Below, piece after piece: positions 1-5,040 of a DNA stretch of 5,956 bases. Within the stretch, counting starts at the first letter, position 1. Each line of letters begins with the position of its first letter. This stretch comes from Desulforudis sp. (GTDB taxonomy: Bacteria > Bacillota > Desulfotomaculia > Desulfotomaculales > Desulforudaceae). Position numbers and translations under genes: made by a program. Under the pieces are notes generated by a model. That model had not been told where the DNA came from. It was given only the letters and a program-made list of their open reading frames with translations, and searched no databases. The DNA is taken from positions 1 to 5,956 of the forward strand of contig JACUUW010000121.1 of assembly GCA_014859075.1 (NCBI GenBank), read 5' to 3'.

Positions 1-204
1 CCCGGGCTGTTCATCCAGGGAGGGGAGTATCCCCGCCACCAGGACTGCCCGGTGCATGGCGAAGTCCCGGACGACTATTGCGGACCCACCCTGCTGGCCT
101 GGTACCGGGACGGGGTCTGGACCATGCTGGAGGGCCGGCCGGACCTGACCAAGGCCGAGGCCTTTGAACTGGCCCGGCAACTGGAAAACGCGTACGGCCG
201 ATGA
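1..204 (+). CDS. C-terminal end of an unidentified protein, possibly DUF4367-like
   Basis: The reading frame is open from the first base to a TGA at 202-204, giving the last 67 residues of a protein that begins outside the window. The tail contains LLAWYRDGVWTMLEGRPDLT followed by a helix (AEAFELARQLENAYG). A tryptophan strand, 'DGV', a second strand and then a helix with 'ELARQL' resemble the end of DUF4367 or LolA/RseB-like domains in exported Firmicutes proteins that sit beside anti-sigma factors or transporters. That match is from memory of the family pattern and is weak. Two cysteines (in DCPVHG and YCGPT) might form a disulfide if the protein is exported. The stop overlaps the start of the ABC ATPase gene (ATGA at 201-204), so the two are almost certainly co-transcribed and translationally coupled. 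Confidence 0.7.
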   Translation, partial: PGLFIQGGEYPRHQDCPVHGEVPDDYCGPTLLAWYRDGVWTMLEGRPDLTKAEAFELARQLENAYGR

Positions 205-1112
205 TCGTCGAAACCGTTGGTCTCACCAAGGAATATCTGGACGGCGGGGGCTGCCGGGATATCGACTTGACGGTCGGTCCGGGCGAAATCTTCGGTCTCT
301 TGGGACCCAACGGGGCGGGTAAGAGTACCTTCGTCAAGTTGCTGGTCGGTCTGTTGTTTCCCTCCGGCGGGCGCGCCCGGATCCTGGGGCGGCCCCTGGG
401 CGACCTGACGGTCCGGAGAAAGATCGGCTTTCTGCCCGAAAGCTTCCGTTACCAGCCGTGGCTGACGGCCGCCGGGGTGTTGCGGTTCCACGCCGCCCTG
501 GCCGGCCTGGCCCCGCGCGAGGCGGACGACCGCGTTCCCGCCGTGTTGGACCGGGTCGGCTTGGCCGGGGTGGAAAAGAAAAAGGTGGGCGGTTTCAGCA
601 AGGGCATGCAGCAGCGCCTGGGACTGGCGGCAGCCCTCCTAAGCCGGCCGCGCGTCGTGTTCCTGGACGAACCCACCTCCGCGCTTGACCCCCGGGGCCG
701 GCGGGACGTGCGGCGGCTCATCCAGGACCTGCGGGAAGAAAAGGTGACCGTTTTCCTCAACAGCCACCTGCTCAGTGAGGTGGAGCGGGTCTGCGACCGG
801 GTGGCGGTCATCCAGGACGGGCGGCTGGCGGCGGCGGGGAGGCTGGACGCCCTCCTGGACCGGGGCCTGGAAGTGGAAATCGAAGTGGATGAAGTGAACG
901 ACACCCTGTTGTCCGCCCTGCGCCCGGTGGTGTGCGAACTGCGCCGCGAGGGGACGCGGCTCGTCGTCCGGGTGGACGGCCGTGAGCGCCTGCCCGTCCT
1001 GGCCCGGACCGTTTGCGCCGCCGGCCGCGCCCTCTACGCCTTGGAACCGCGGCACTGCACGCTGGAGGAACTGTTCCTGGAACTCACGTCCGGGGGTGAG
1101 GCGGATGCTTAG
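201..1112 (+). CDS. ABC transporter ATP-binding protein (NosF/CcmA-like)
   Basis: A cytoplasmic ATPase of 303 residues that should power the permease encoded next to it. All nucleotide-binding motifs are visible: Walker A GPNGAGKST at residues 35-43, signature FSKGMQQR at 132-139, Walker B RVVFLDE at 151-157, D-loop SALD at 160-163 and the switch histidine H189 in NSHLLSEVE. The Q-loop position reads FLPES, with Glu in place of Gln, which is common in the NosF/bacitracin-exporter type of ATPase. Residues of about 215-303 form the C-terminal extension usual in these drug, antibiotic or copper-assembly exporters. The ATG overlaps the upstream stop, with no strong Shine-Dalgarno site, so translation is probably coupled. 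Its last 53 codons (951-1112) recur at 5119-5280 with two amino-acid changes (V271I, C272G). The substrate cannot be told from sequence; nosF would be an over-call without nosD, nosY and nosL. Confidence 0.95.
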   Translation: MIVETVGLTKEYLDGGGCRDIDLTVGPGEIFGLLGPNGAGKSTFVKLLVGLLFPSGGRARILGRPLGDLTVRRKIGFLPESFRYQPWLTAAGVLRFHAALAGLAPREADDRVPAVLDRVGLAGVEKKKVGGFSKGMQQRLGLAAALLSRPRVVFLDEPTSALDPRGRRDVRRLIQDLREEKVTVFLNSHLLSEVERVCDRVAVIQDGRLAAAGRLDALLDRGLEVEIEVDEVNDTLLSALRPVVCELRREGTRLVVRVDGRERLPVLARTVCAAGRALYALEPRHCTLEELFLELTSGGEADA

Positions 1113-1788
1113 CGGCTTTTTCGCCGTGGCCCGGCTGAGTCTGGCCGAGGTCCTCTACAAGCGCATCATGGCCGCCGCGGCCGTACTGACCCTGGGTTAC
1201 CTGTTTCTCTTCGGTCTGGGCATGCATTACCTCGGTCGCAACTGGGGATCCGGGTTAAACGAGCTGGCCGCCGCGCAGCTGTTTTCCCTGGCGCTCTACG
1301 TGGCCGTGCTGCTGGTCTCCCTGCTGGCCGTACTGCTCGGCGTCGGGGCGATCGCCGGGGAGATCGAAAGCGGCACCGCCCACGCCGTGTTGAGCCGGCC
1401 GCTGTCCCGGACCGCCTTTCTCCTGGGCAAATACACCGGTTACGCCGCCTTCATGGCTTTGTACGCTTTGTGCTTTTTCCTCGGGTTGTGGCTGCTGATG
1501 GCCTGGCAGGCCGGGGTCGCCCTGACCGGTTTCGGTCCCGCCCTGGGCCTGTTTATGTTACAGCCCCTGGTGCTTCTCAGCCTGGCTTTCTGGGCCAGTA
1601 CCGTGTTTTCCACTATCGGTGCCGGCGTGGTGGTCTTCATCCTCTACGGGTTGAACATGATCGGCGGCCTGGTGGAGCAGATCGGGGCGCTTCTGGGCCA
1701 AGCCGGTCACGAATCCGCCCCGGCGCTGGTCAACCTGGGCATCGTCTCCAGCCTGATCCTGCCGGTCGACGCCCTTTACCGGCTGGCC
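951..1788 (+). repeat. Long direct repeat, copy 1
   Basis: This 838-bp stretch recurs in the same orientation at 5119-5956, an offset of exactly 4168 bp. It covers the last 53 codons of the ABC ATPase and the first 228 codons of the permease. By eye there are four differences, at 980, 1011, 1013 and 1014; from 1015 on I find none. The true right end is unknown because copy 2 runs out of the window. The left end is sharp: base 950 is G and the corresponding base 5118 is C, with no similarity further left. Confidence 0.95.
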
Positions 1789-1959
1789 TCCTTCAGCCTG
1801 CTCGCCAACAGCGGTCTGCTCGATGCTTGGTCCCTGGGAGCCATGGGGCCGTTCGGCACCGCCTCCGTACCGAGCGTGTGGATGGTGGTGTATGCCCTGC
1901 TCTACGCCGCGGCCCTGCTCTGGCTGGCCGCCCGGATCTTCCGGACCAGGGACGTGTAA
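1105..1959 (+). CDS. ABC-2 type transporter permease (NosY-like)
   Basis: An integral membrane protein of 284 residues, partner of the ATPase just upstream. Six hydrophobic segments are visible at about residues 21-43, 54-84, 112-134, 147-171, 172-190 and 259-277. Between the second and third lies the conserved cytoplasmic loop GEIESGTAHAVLSRPLSRTA (about 85-104) followed by FLLGKYTG, typical of ABC-2 permeases of the NosY group. I chose the ATG at 1105 because GGGGGTGAG at 1091-1099 is a good ribosome binding site and the start overlaps the ATPase stop (1110-1112). The frame is open further upstream to a GTG at 982, but that part only shadows the ATPase gene. The transported substrate is unknown. 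The first 228 codons are repeated at 5273-5956 with no difference found by eye. Confidence 0.93.
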   Translation: MLSGFFAVARLSLAEVLYKRIMAAAAVLTLGYLFLFGLGMHYLGRNWGSGLNELAAAQLFSLALYVAVLLVSLLAVLLGVGAIAGEIESGTAHAVLSRPLSRTAFLLGKYTGYAAFMALYALCFFLGLWLLMAWQAGVALTGFGPALGLFMLQPLVLLSLAFWASTVFSTIGAGVVVFILYGLNMIGGLVEQIGALLGQAGHESAPALVNLGIVSSLILPVDALYRLASFSLLANSGLLDAWSLGAMGPFGTASVPSVWMVVYALLYAAALLWLAARIFRTRDV

Positions 1960-2133
1960 CCACCGCTATGCGCGGTCAACAATAACCATTCCCAGGCTGA
2001 ACGACCGGTAATCGACGCTGCGGTTTACGCGGCGGTGAAGACGGTTATTTCTGGCTGACTATCGGTGGGCAAGCGTTTGTGCGATTTATTGGGGCCAAGT
2101 CATAGGTTCCATCCCGATATGACTACGGGATAT

Positions 2134-2160
2134 TGTAAACTAATGATATAATGTAAACTA
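2134..2160 (+). promoter_or_regulatory. Direct repeat TGTAAACTA x2 flanking the -10, possible operator
   Basis: TGTAAACTA occurs at 2134-2142 and again at 2152-2160, an 18-bp period, with the -10 element between them and its last T shared with the second copy. Paired sites straddling a toxin-antitoxin promoter are a usual place for autorepression. Whether this antitoxin, the antitoxin-toxin complex or another regulator binds here is inference. Confidence 0.45.
2144..2152 (+). promoter_or_regulatory. Extended -10 promoter for the toxin-antitoxin operon
   Basis: TGATATAAT is a perfect extended -10 (TGn plus TATAAT at 2147-2152). No good -35 lies 16-19 bp upstream, which fits an extended -10 promoter. 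It is about 100 bp upstream of the chosen antitoxin start. Direct sequence observation; promoter activity is inferred. Confidence 0.6.
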
Positions 2161-2252
2161 CAAGCAGGCTGGAGCGCCGGGGTGCCGAATTGGCCACCGA
2201 AATTGCGGAAGCAGAGAGGCATTCTCAAGAATTATTGCGTGGAGGTTGTTCG

Positions 2253-2474
2253 GTGAAGACTGAAGATCTGCTGAAAGAAATAGCATTACTTCCCGTGGAA
2301 GAAAGAGCGCTCGTTGCGGACGCGGTTCTTAGAAGCCTTAATCCGCCAGACCCAGAGATAGACAAGAAATGGGGTGAGGTTGCGAAACGGCGTCTCGCTG
2401 ATTTGCAAAGGGGAGACGTGAAGGCAATTCCTGGAGTAGATGTATTTAGGGAAATCTGGAAGCGATTCTCCTGA
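2253..2474 (+). CDS. Addiction-module antitoxin, Unstab_antitox family
   Basis: A 73-residue protein predicted to neutralise the RelE/ParE-type toxin encoded immediately downstream. It shows the pattern of the putative addiction-module component family (TIGR02574/PF09720): an N-terminal helix with ALLPVEER at residues 11-18, 'ADAVLRSL' at 22-29, an acidic linker, a tryptophan at 40, the paired arginines R46-R47, and 'RGDVKAIPG' at 53-61 before a final helix (VFREIWKRF). I chose the GTG at 2253 because GGAGG at 2241-2245 sits at ideal spacing and family members start about here. The same frame can be extended to a TTG at 2190, but those 21 residues do not look like the family. The stop overlaps the toxin start (TGATG), which would keep production of the two proteins linked. 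Confidence 0.88.
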   Translation: MKTEDLLKEIALLPVEERALVADAVLRSLNPPDPEIDKKWGEVAKRRLADLQRGDVKAIPGVDVFREIWKRFS

Positions 2475-2770
2475 TGGAGTATTCATTCCATCCCGAAGCC
2501 CAAGCGGAGTTTATTCGAGCCATCGAGTATTATGAAGAGTGCGAGAAGGGGCTGGGTTATGACTTCGCGGTTGAGGTTTACGCGGCGGTAGAACGTGCAG
2601 CTGCGTATCCGAAAATGTGGCCGTTCGTGCACGAGGAAATCCGGCGGTGTCTGGTACGACGGTTCCCCTGCGGGATCTTGTATTACTATGTCGAAGGTAT
2701 GGATGAGGCGCTTATTCTTGCGGTGATGCACCTTCATCGTGATCCAGATTACTGGAAACATAGAACCTGA
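2474..2770 (+). CDS. Type II toxin, RelE/ParE family
   Basis: A 98-residue protein with the RelE/ParE fold signature: the opening strand YSFHPEAQAEF at residues 3-13, a long helix pair to about residue 44, 'YPKMWPFV' at 45-52, the strand pair RRCLVRRFPCGILYYYV at 57-73, and the closing strand ILAVMHLHRDPDYWKHR at 81-97. 'RRFPCGILYY' and 'HLHRDPDYW' are hallmarks of the toxins paired with Unstab_antitox antitoxins. Known relatives cut ribosome-bound mRNA (RelE type) or inhibit gyrase (ParE type); sequence alone does not decide which. The ATG overlaps the antitoxin stop by one base and has no strong ribosome binding site, so it probably relies on translational coupling. The protein is of normal length and looks intact. 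Confidence 0.9.
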   Translation: MEYSFHPEAQAEFIRAIEYYEECEKGLGYDFAVEVYAAVERAAAYPKMWPFVHEEIRRCLVRRFPCGILYYYVEGMDEALILAVMHLHRDPDYWKHRT

Positions 2771-2842
2771 GCCGAAACCGCGCTGGCCGAGGCTGGCAAA
2801 CGTTTAAACGTCCTTGTCGAGCCGATCACCGAATCGGGCTGA
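2771..2842 (+). other. Possible gene remnant, maybe HemD C-terminus
   Basis: Directly after the toxin stop the same frame encodes 23 residues containing TALAEAGKRLNVLVEPITES and then ends at TGA 2840-2842. The pattern 'alaeaGkrldVvaEpyTieGL' resembles the end of uroporphyrinogen-III synthase, and a one-base shift near 2837 would continue as GLNALFHG. There is no start codon and nothing else of that gene nearby. The stretch is GC-rich, unlike the gene after it. If real, it is a fossil fragment at an insertion boundary; chance resemblance is quite possible. The segment also holds a 12-bp perfect palindrome, ACGTTTAAACGT, at 2800-2811. Confidence 0.2.
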
Positions 2843-2885
2843 ATGCTCTGTTTCACGGTCCATCCGGTGTGCGGCAATATGAGCC

Positions 2886-2915
2886 TTGAGGAGCTTAAAA
2901 CGGACCAAATATACT
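2886..2915 (+). promoter_or_regulatory. Candidate sigma-70 promoter for the MNT/HEPN pair
   Basis: TTGAGG at 2886-2891 and TATACT at 2910-2915 are separated by 18 bp and match the consensus at four and five of six positions. Transcription would start near 2922, just before the ribosome binding site, giving a very short leader. Inference from sequence only. Confidence 0.45.
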
Positions 2916-2923
2916 AGTAAGAA

Positions 2924-2935
2924 AAGGGGGGTGAT
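2924..2935 (+). promoter_or_regulatory. Near-perfect Shine-Dalgarno site of first MNT gene
   Basis: AAGGGGGGTGAT differs from the full anti-16S complement AAGGAGGTGAT(C) essentially only at the central A. It fixes the start of the MNT gene at ATG 2941: the frame is closed by TGA at 2932-2934 and no other start lies between. Such strong sites are typical of Firmicutes. Confidence 0.75.
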
Positions 2936-2940
2936 GGTTA

Positions 2941-3288
2941 ATGACCAAAGCGGCGCTTGCTTTGTCAAAGAAAGTTGATGATGCCCTTAGAGAATTCTGT
3001 AATACGATTAGGCACAAGCTCAAAGACAATATCATAGAACTACGGCTTTTTGGCTCAGTTGTTAGGGGAGAAACCACTTCCGATTCAGATATTGATGTTC
3101 TAGTTGTCTTAAGGAATAAAGATGAAGTTTCTGAGGATATTGTTTTGGATATTGCTGTTGACACTAATTTGAAATATGATGTTCTAATTTGCCCCATTAT
3201 TAAGCGCGAATCCGAATATAATTACCCTCTCTTTCAACAGACTTACTTTTATAGAAATCTGCAAGCTGAAGGTATTTTGCTATGGTAG
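2941..3288 (+). CDS. MNT-family nucleotidyltransferase, antitoxin of HEPN/MNT pair
   Basis: A 115-residue minimal nucleotidyltransferase. The catalytic signature is complete: G38-S39 followed by VVRGE, then S49-D50-I51-D52-V53 with both metal-binding aspartates, and a likely third aspartate at D80 in 'LKYDVLI'. The C-terminal YFYRNLQAEGILLW is the usual ending of this family. In characterised HEPN/MNT modules the MNT protein inactivates the HEPN toxin, in some cases by attaching AMP units to it. That role is inferred here from the adjacent HEPN gene, which overlaps this one by 7 bp (3282-3288). Codon use is visibly more AT-rich than in the ABC operon, which suggests separate acquisition. All key residues are present, so the gene appears functional. 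Confidence 0.9.
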   Translation: MTKAALALSKKVDDALREFCNTIRHKLKDNIIELRLFGSVVRGETTSDSDIDVLVVLRNKDEVSEDIVLDIAVDTNLKYDVLICPIIKRESEYNYPLFQQTYFYRNLQAEGILLW

Positions 3289-3674
3289 AGGATCTTATTT
3301 TGCATAGGCTCAGAAAAGCTGAGGGCGCATTCACTGACGCCGAGATGCTTTTTGAAAGAGGTCGCTATGGGAGTGCGGTTAACCGTTACTACTATGCAGT
3401 CTTTCATGCCATAAGGGCTCTGCTGGCAACCAAGGATTTGGACTCGCCCAAGCACAGCGGTGTGATTTCCCTCTTTAACAAAGAGTTTGTTAAGAATGGA
3501 CTTATGAGCAAGAAGTCTTCCAAGACAATCACTAAGCTGTTCAACATGCGCTCTGAGGCTGACTACGGAGACTTCGTTTACTTTGAGAAGCACAGTGTCG
3601 AAGCGGTTAGAGGAGATGCGCGTTCGCTAATTGGTGAGATATCTGTATTCTTGAGCAAAGAGTGGCTGTCGTAA
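3282..3674 (+). CDS. HEPN-domain protein, probable RNase toxin of HEPN/MNT pair
   Basis: A 130-residue, mostly helical protein. The central helix NRYYYAVFHAIRALL (about 34-48) carries the HEPN motif: R35, six residues, then H42, the Rx4-6H pair that forms the RNase active site in HEPN dimers. A second conserved patch, MRSEADYGDF at 89-98, is typical of the COG1895-type HEPN proteins that pair with MNT genes. The residue two after the catalytic histidine is Ile, so the R-x4-H-x-Y tyrosine that is AMPylated in HepT toxins is absent. If this pair uses AMPylation, the target must be another residue, for example one of the tyrosines at 36-38 or Y95. Start ATG 3282 has AAGG at 3269-3272 and overlaps the MNT stop. 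Length is normal for the family. Confidence 0.88.
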   Translation: MVEDLILHRLRKAEGAFTDAEMLFERGRYGSAVNRYYYAVFHAIRALLATKDLDSPKHSGVISLFNKEFVKNGLMSKKSSKTITKLFNMRSEADYGDFVYFEKHSVEAVRGDARSLIGEISVFLSKEWLS

Positions 3675-3864
3675 TCCTTACGATATGGCTACCACGCCGC
3701 CGCACTCAATGAAGCCGTGCTCGGAAAGGATAGCACACACCTCTTTGCCGGTAAGATTCCTTTCACCCCTCTTATCGTATGCACACACACACGACAGAAG
3801 GTATTTGTTTTTGGAGGGGCCGGCAAGACTCCATTTCTTACCCCTTGGGGTTGTGCATTTTTAG
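3675..3864 (+). other. Unrecognised stretch between HEPN gene and M78 peptidase
   Basis: No recognisable gene. The HEPN frame is open again after its stop and runs to a TGA at 3909-3911, with a possible GTG start at 3717 and GKDSTHLFAGKIPFTPLIV in it. The latter part becomes basic and low-complexity and looks like non-coding sequence read through. It contains a short CA run (GCACACACACACGAC, 3781-3795) and a palindrome ACCCCTTGGGGT at 3840-3851 followed by TTTTT at 3858-3862. The stem-loop is too small for a confident terminator. The peptidase frame is closed by TAG at 3862-3864. Most likely this is debris where the 5' part of the peptidase gene was lost. Confidence 0.5.
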
Positions 3865-4467
3865 GCCGCCGAAGGGGCATGCGGACTTCTGCTTCGATAT
3901 CAGGGGATTGACATCGTACTGATCAACTCCAACCGCAGCTTGGGACACCAGTACTATACCGGCGCCCATGAATTGTGTCATCTGCTATACCACAAACACT
4001 TAGAAAGATACGTCTGCAACGTGGGTCTGTATGATAGCCGGGCACCAATGGAAAGGGAATCAGATAGTTTTGCCGGGCAGTTTTTGGTTCCGGACGCGGC
4101 CCTTGAGTATCTAGTGTCAAGGCGTCTTGGCACCAGAAAATCCTTGTCCATAGCTGATGGTGTATTCCTGGAACAGTATTTTCAGGTCAGCCATAGCGTA
4201 ATGCTGATCCGGCTGGAACAGCTGGGCCTGATCGACAAGGCGCAGTCGGAGGATTGGAAGCCGGGAATCATTCGGACGGCACGAGAACTTGGCTACGACA
4301 CATCACTCTATAAGCCCACCGGAATAAGCTCGACCATGTCCGATTATGCCGAGAAGGCCAAGAAGGCGCTGGATGAGGGGTTGATTTCCAGGGGCAAATA
4401 CGAGGAGTTGCTTCTGGAGGCCGAACTCCACAGCATATTGTTTGACGAGGAAGGCGAGGATGAGTAG
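3865..4467 (+). CDS. ImmA/IrrE-family (M78) metallopeptidase, N-terminus missing
   Basis: The frame opens after TAG 3862-3864 and encodes 200 residues, but the first usable start is TTG 3940, which gives 175. Family similarity begins earlier: GIDIVLINSNRSLGHQYYT at 14-32 is the normal run-up to the zinc site. The zinc motif HELCH is at residues 35-39 and the third ligand is probably the glutamate at 65 in ERESDSFAGQFLVP. A helical region follows (EQYFQVSHSVMLIRLEQLGL) and the protein ends with SDYAEKAKKALDEGLISRGK and EELLLEAE, as in Clostridia proteins paired with a PIN gene. Relatives cleave regulators (ImmA) or DNA-damage repressors (IrrE). The N-terminal region, in some relatives including a helix-turn-helix, is absent, so this is probably a truncated and perhaps inactive gene. 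Its stop overlaps the PIN start. Confidence 0.75.
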   Translation, partial: AAEGACGLLLRYQGIDIVLINSNRSLGHQYYTGAHELCHLLYHKHLERYVCNVGLYDSRAPMERESDSFAGQFLVPDAALEYLVSRRLGTRKSLSIADGVFLEQYFQVSHSVMLIRLEQLGLIDKAQSEDWKPGIIRTARELGYDTSLYKPTGISSTMSDYAEKAKKALDEGLISRGKYEELLLEAELHSILFDEEGEDE

Positions 4468-4685
4468 TCAGCGCTTTCCCATAGTATTTGATAACGACTG
4501 TCTTTCATCGTTCCTGTGGGTGTATCGTACCGATATAATCCGCTCGTTGTTTAGCGGGAAGATGATTGTTCCGAACCTCGTAGTGACCGAACTAGAGTAC
4601 CTGCGCAGCGATGAGGAACTGTTGTCTATGTTCGAGGGGTTTATGAATAGTGATGATTCTGATTCAGATATTAACTTTAATATAA
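4460..4685 (+). pseudogene. PIN-domain protein paired with M78 peptidase, C-terminus lost
   Basis: ATG 4460 overlaps the peptidase stop by 8 bp. The start reads PIVFDNDCLSSFLWVYRTDI, then a strand and helix, GKMIVPNLVVTELEYL (33-48). D11 and E44 fit the first two acidic residues of a PIN nuclease site. After about residue 74 the resemblance stops abruptly: the later acidic residues and the 'GEA...A' helix of PIN domains are missing. The frame stays open to 4963, but from about 4687 the DNA is the GC-rich leader and body of the next gene in another frame, so that tail is not PIN sequence. I read this as a gene cut in mid-domain by a rearrangement near 4680-4687. PIN/M78 neighbours recur in Clostridia; their function is not established to my knowledge. 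Confidence 0.65.
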
Positions 4686-4731
4686 TCCGTGCCGCGCAGG
4701 CCTTTCGGGCCCACCGGAGAGGTGAAATCCC

Positions 4732-5040
4732 ATGTCCCGGAGACAGCCCCGTGCAGAGCAACTCCTCAGAGTGCGCAAAATCGTGCTTGAGGGCTTACGC
4801 GGCCCCCAAACGCGGGTGTATCTTTTTGGTTCGGCGGCCAAAGGGTTGGCCGGGGCGGGTTCGGATATCGACGTTGCGGTGCTCCCGCTGGAATCACTTC
4901 CGGCCGGAGTGCTTAGTTCCGTCCGGGAACGTTTGGAAGAGAGCACGATTCCCTACCAGGTAGACCTGGTGGACCTTACCCGGACCGACCCGGCCTTTCG
5001 GAAACGCGTTCAGGAAGAGGGATTGCTGTGGAACGGATAA
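4732..5040 (+). CDS. MNT-family nucleotidyltransferase (HI0073-like)
   Basis: A 102-residue nucleotidyltransferase of the type that pairs with HI0074-family HEPN proteins. The signature is YLFGSAAKG at residues 30-38 followed by G43-S44-D45-I46-D47-V48-A49-V50, and the third aspartate is D78 in 'PYQVDLVDL'. The C-terminal FRKRVQEEGLLWNG is standard for the family. The ATG at 4732 is preceded by GGAGAGGTGA at 4716-4725. It is GC-rich like the ABC operon and unlike the other MNT gene at 2941. The protein looks intact, but its partner, starting at GTG 5028 inside this gene's 3' end, is cut off after about 33 codons. Here the predicted antitoxin therefore stands without its toxin, unless an intact copy lies downstream. 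Confidence 0.88.
   Translation: MSRRQPRAEQLLRVRKIVLEGLRGPQTRVYLFGSAAKGLAGAGSDIDVAVLPLESLPAGVLSSVRERLEESTIPYQVDLVDLTRTDPAFRKRVQEEGLLWNG

Larger units (their letters stand above)
1960..2252 (+). other. Intergenic leader between ABC operon and first toxin-antitoxin pair
   Basis: I find no supportable gene in these 293 bases. Just after the permease stop is a small hairpin, ACCGC/GCGGT at 1962-1976, without a following T-run, so it is not a convincing terminator. The permease frame stays open after its stop to a TGA near 2058 but has no start codon. GGTTTACGCGGCGGT at 2022-2036 recurs inside the downstream toxin gene (2575-2589). From about 2095 base composition turns AT-rich and a promoter appears. 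A TTG at 2190 would extend the antitoxin frame by 21 residues, but the family match begins at 2253, behind a GGAGG. Confidence 0.6.

Noticed and set aside
982..1104. N-terminal extension of the permease from GTG 982
   Set aside because: The extra residues are an out-of-frame shadow of the ATPase gene; the ATG at 1105 has a good ribosome binding site and gives the normal family start.
1962..1976. Terminator after the permease gene
   Set aside because: Only a 5-bp stem (ACCGC/GCGGT) and no T-run.
2190..2252. TTG 2190 as antitoxin start
   Set aside because: The added 21 residues do not fit the family and lack a ribosome binding site; GGAGG at 2241 points to GTG 2253.
2822..2837. Terminator after the RelE-type toxin gene
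   Set aside because: CCGAT/ATCGG forms a 5-bp stem without a following T-run.
3840..3862. Rho-independent terminator at the palindrome ACCCCTTGGGGT
   Set aside because: A real loop leaves only about 4 base pairs, and the T-run starts several bases after the stem.
3717..3911. Small independent gene from GTG 3717
   Set aside because: No ribosome binding site, no recognisable domain, a basic low-complexity end, and it runs into the M78 coding sequence in another frame.
4681..4686. Promoter -10 (TATAAT) for the second MNT gene
   Set aside because: It is a perfect hexamer but has no acceptable -35 and no TGn extension, and it lies at the rearrangement point; kept only as a possibility.
4687..4963. 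C-terminal half of the PIN protein
   Set aside because: The frame is open but the DNA is the leader and body of the MNT gene in another frame; no PIN motifs are present.
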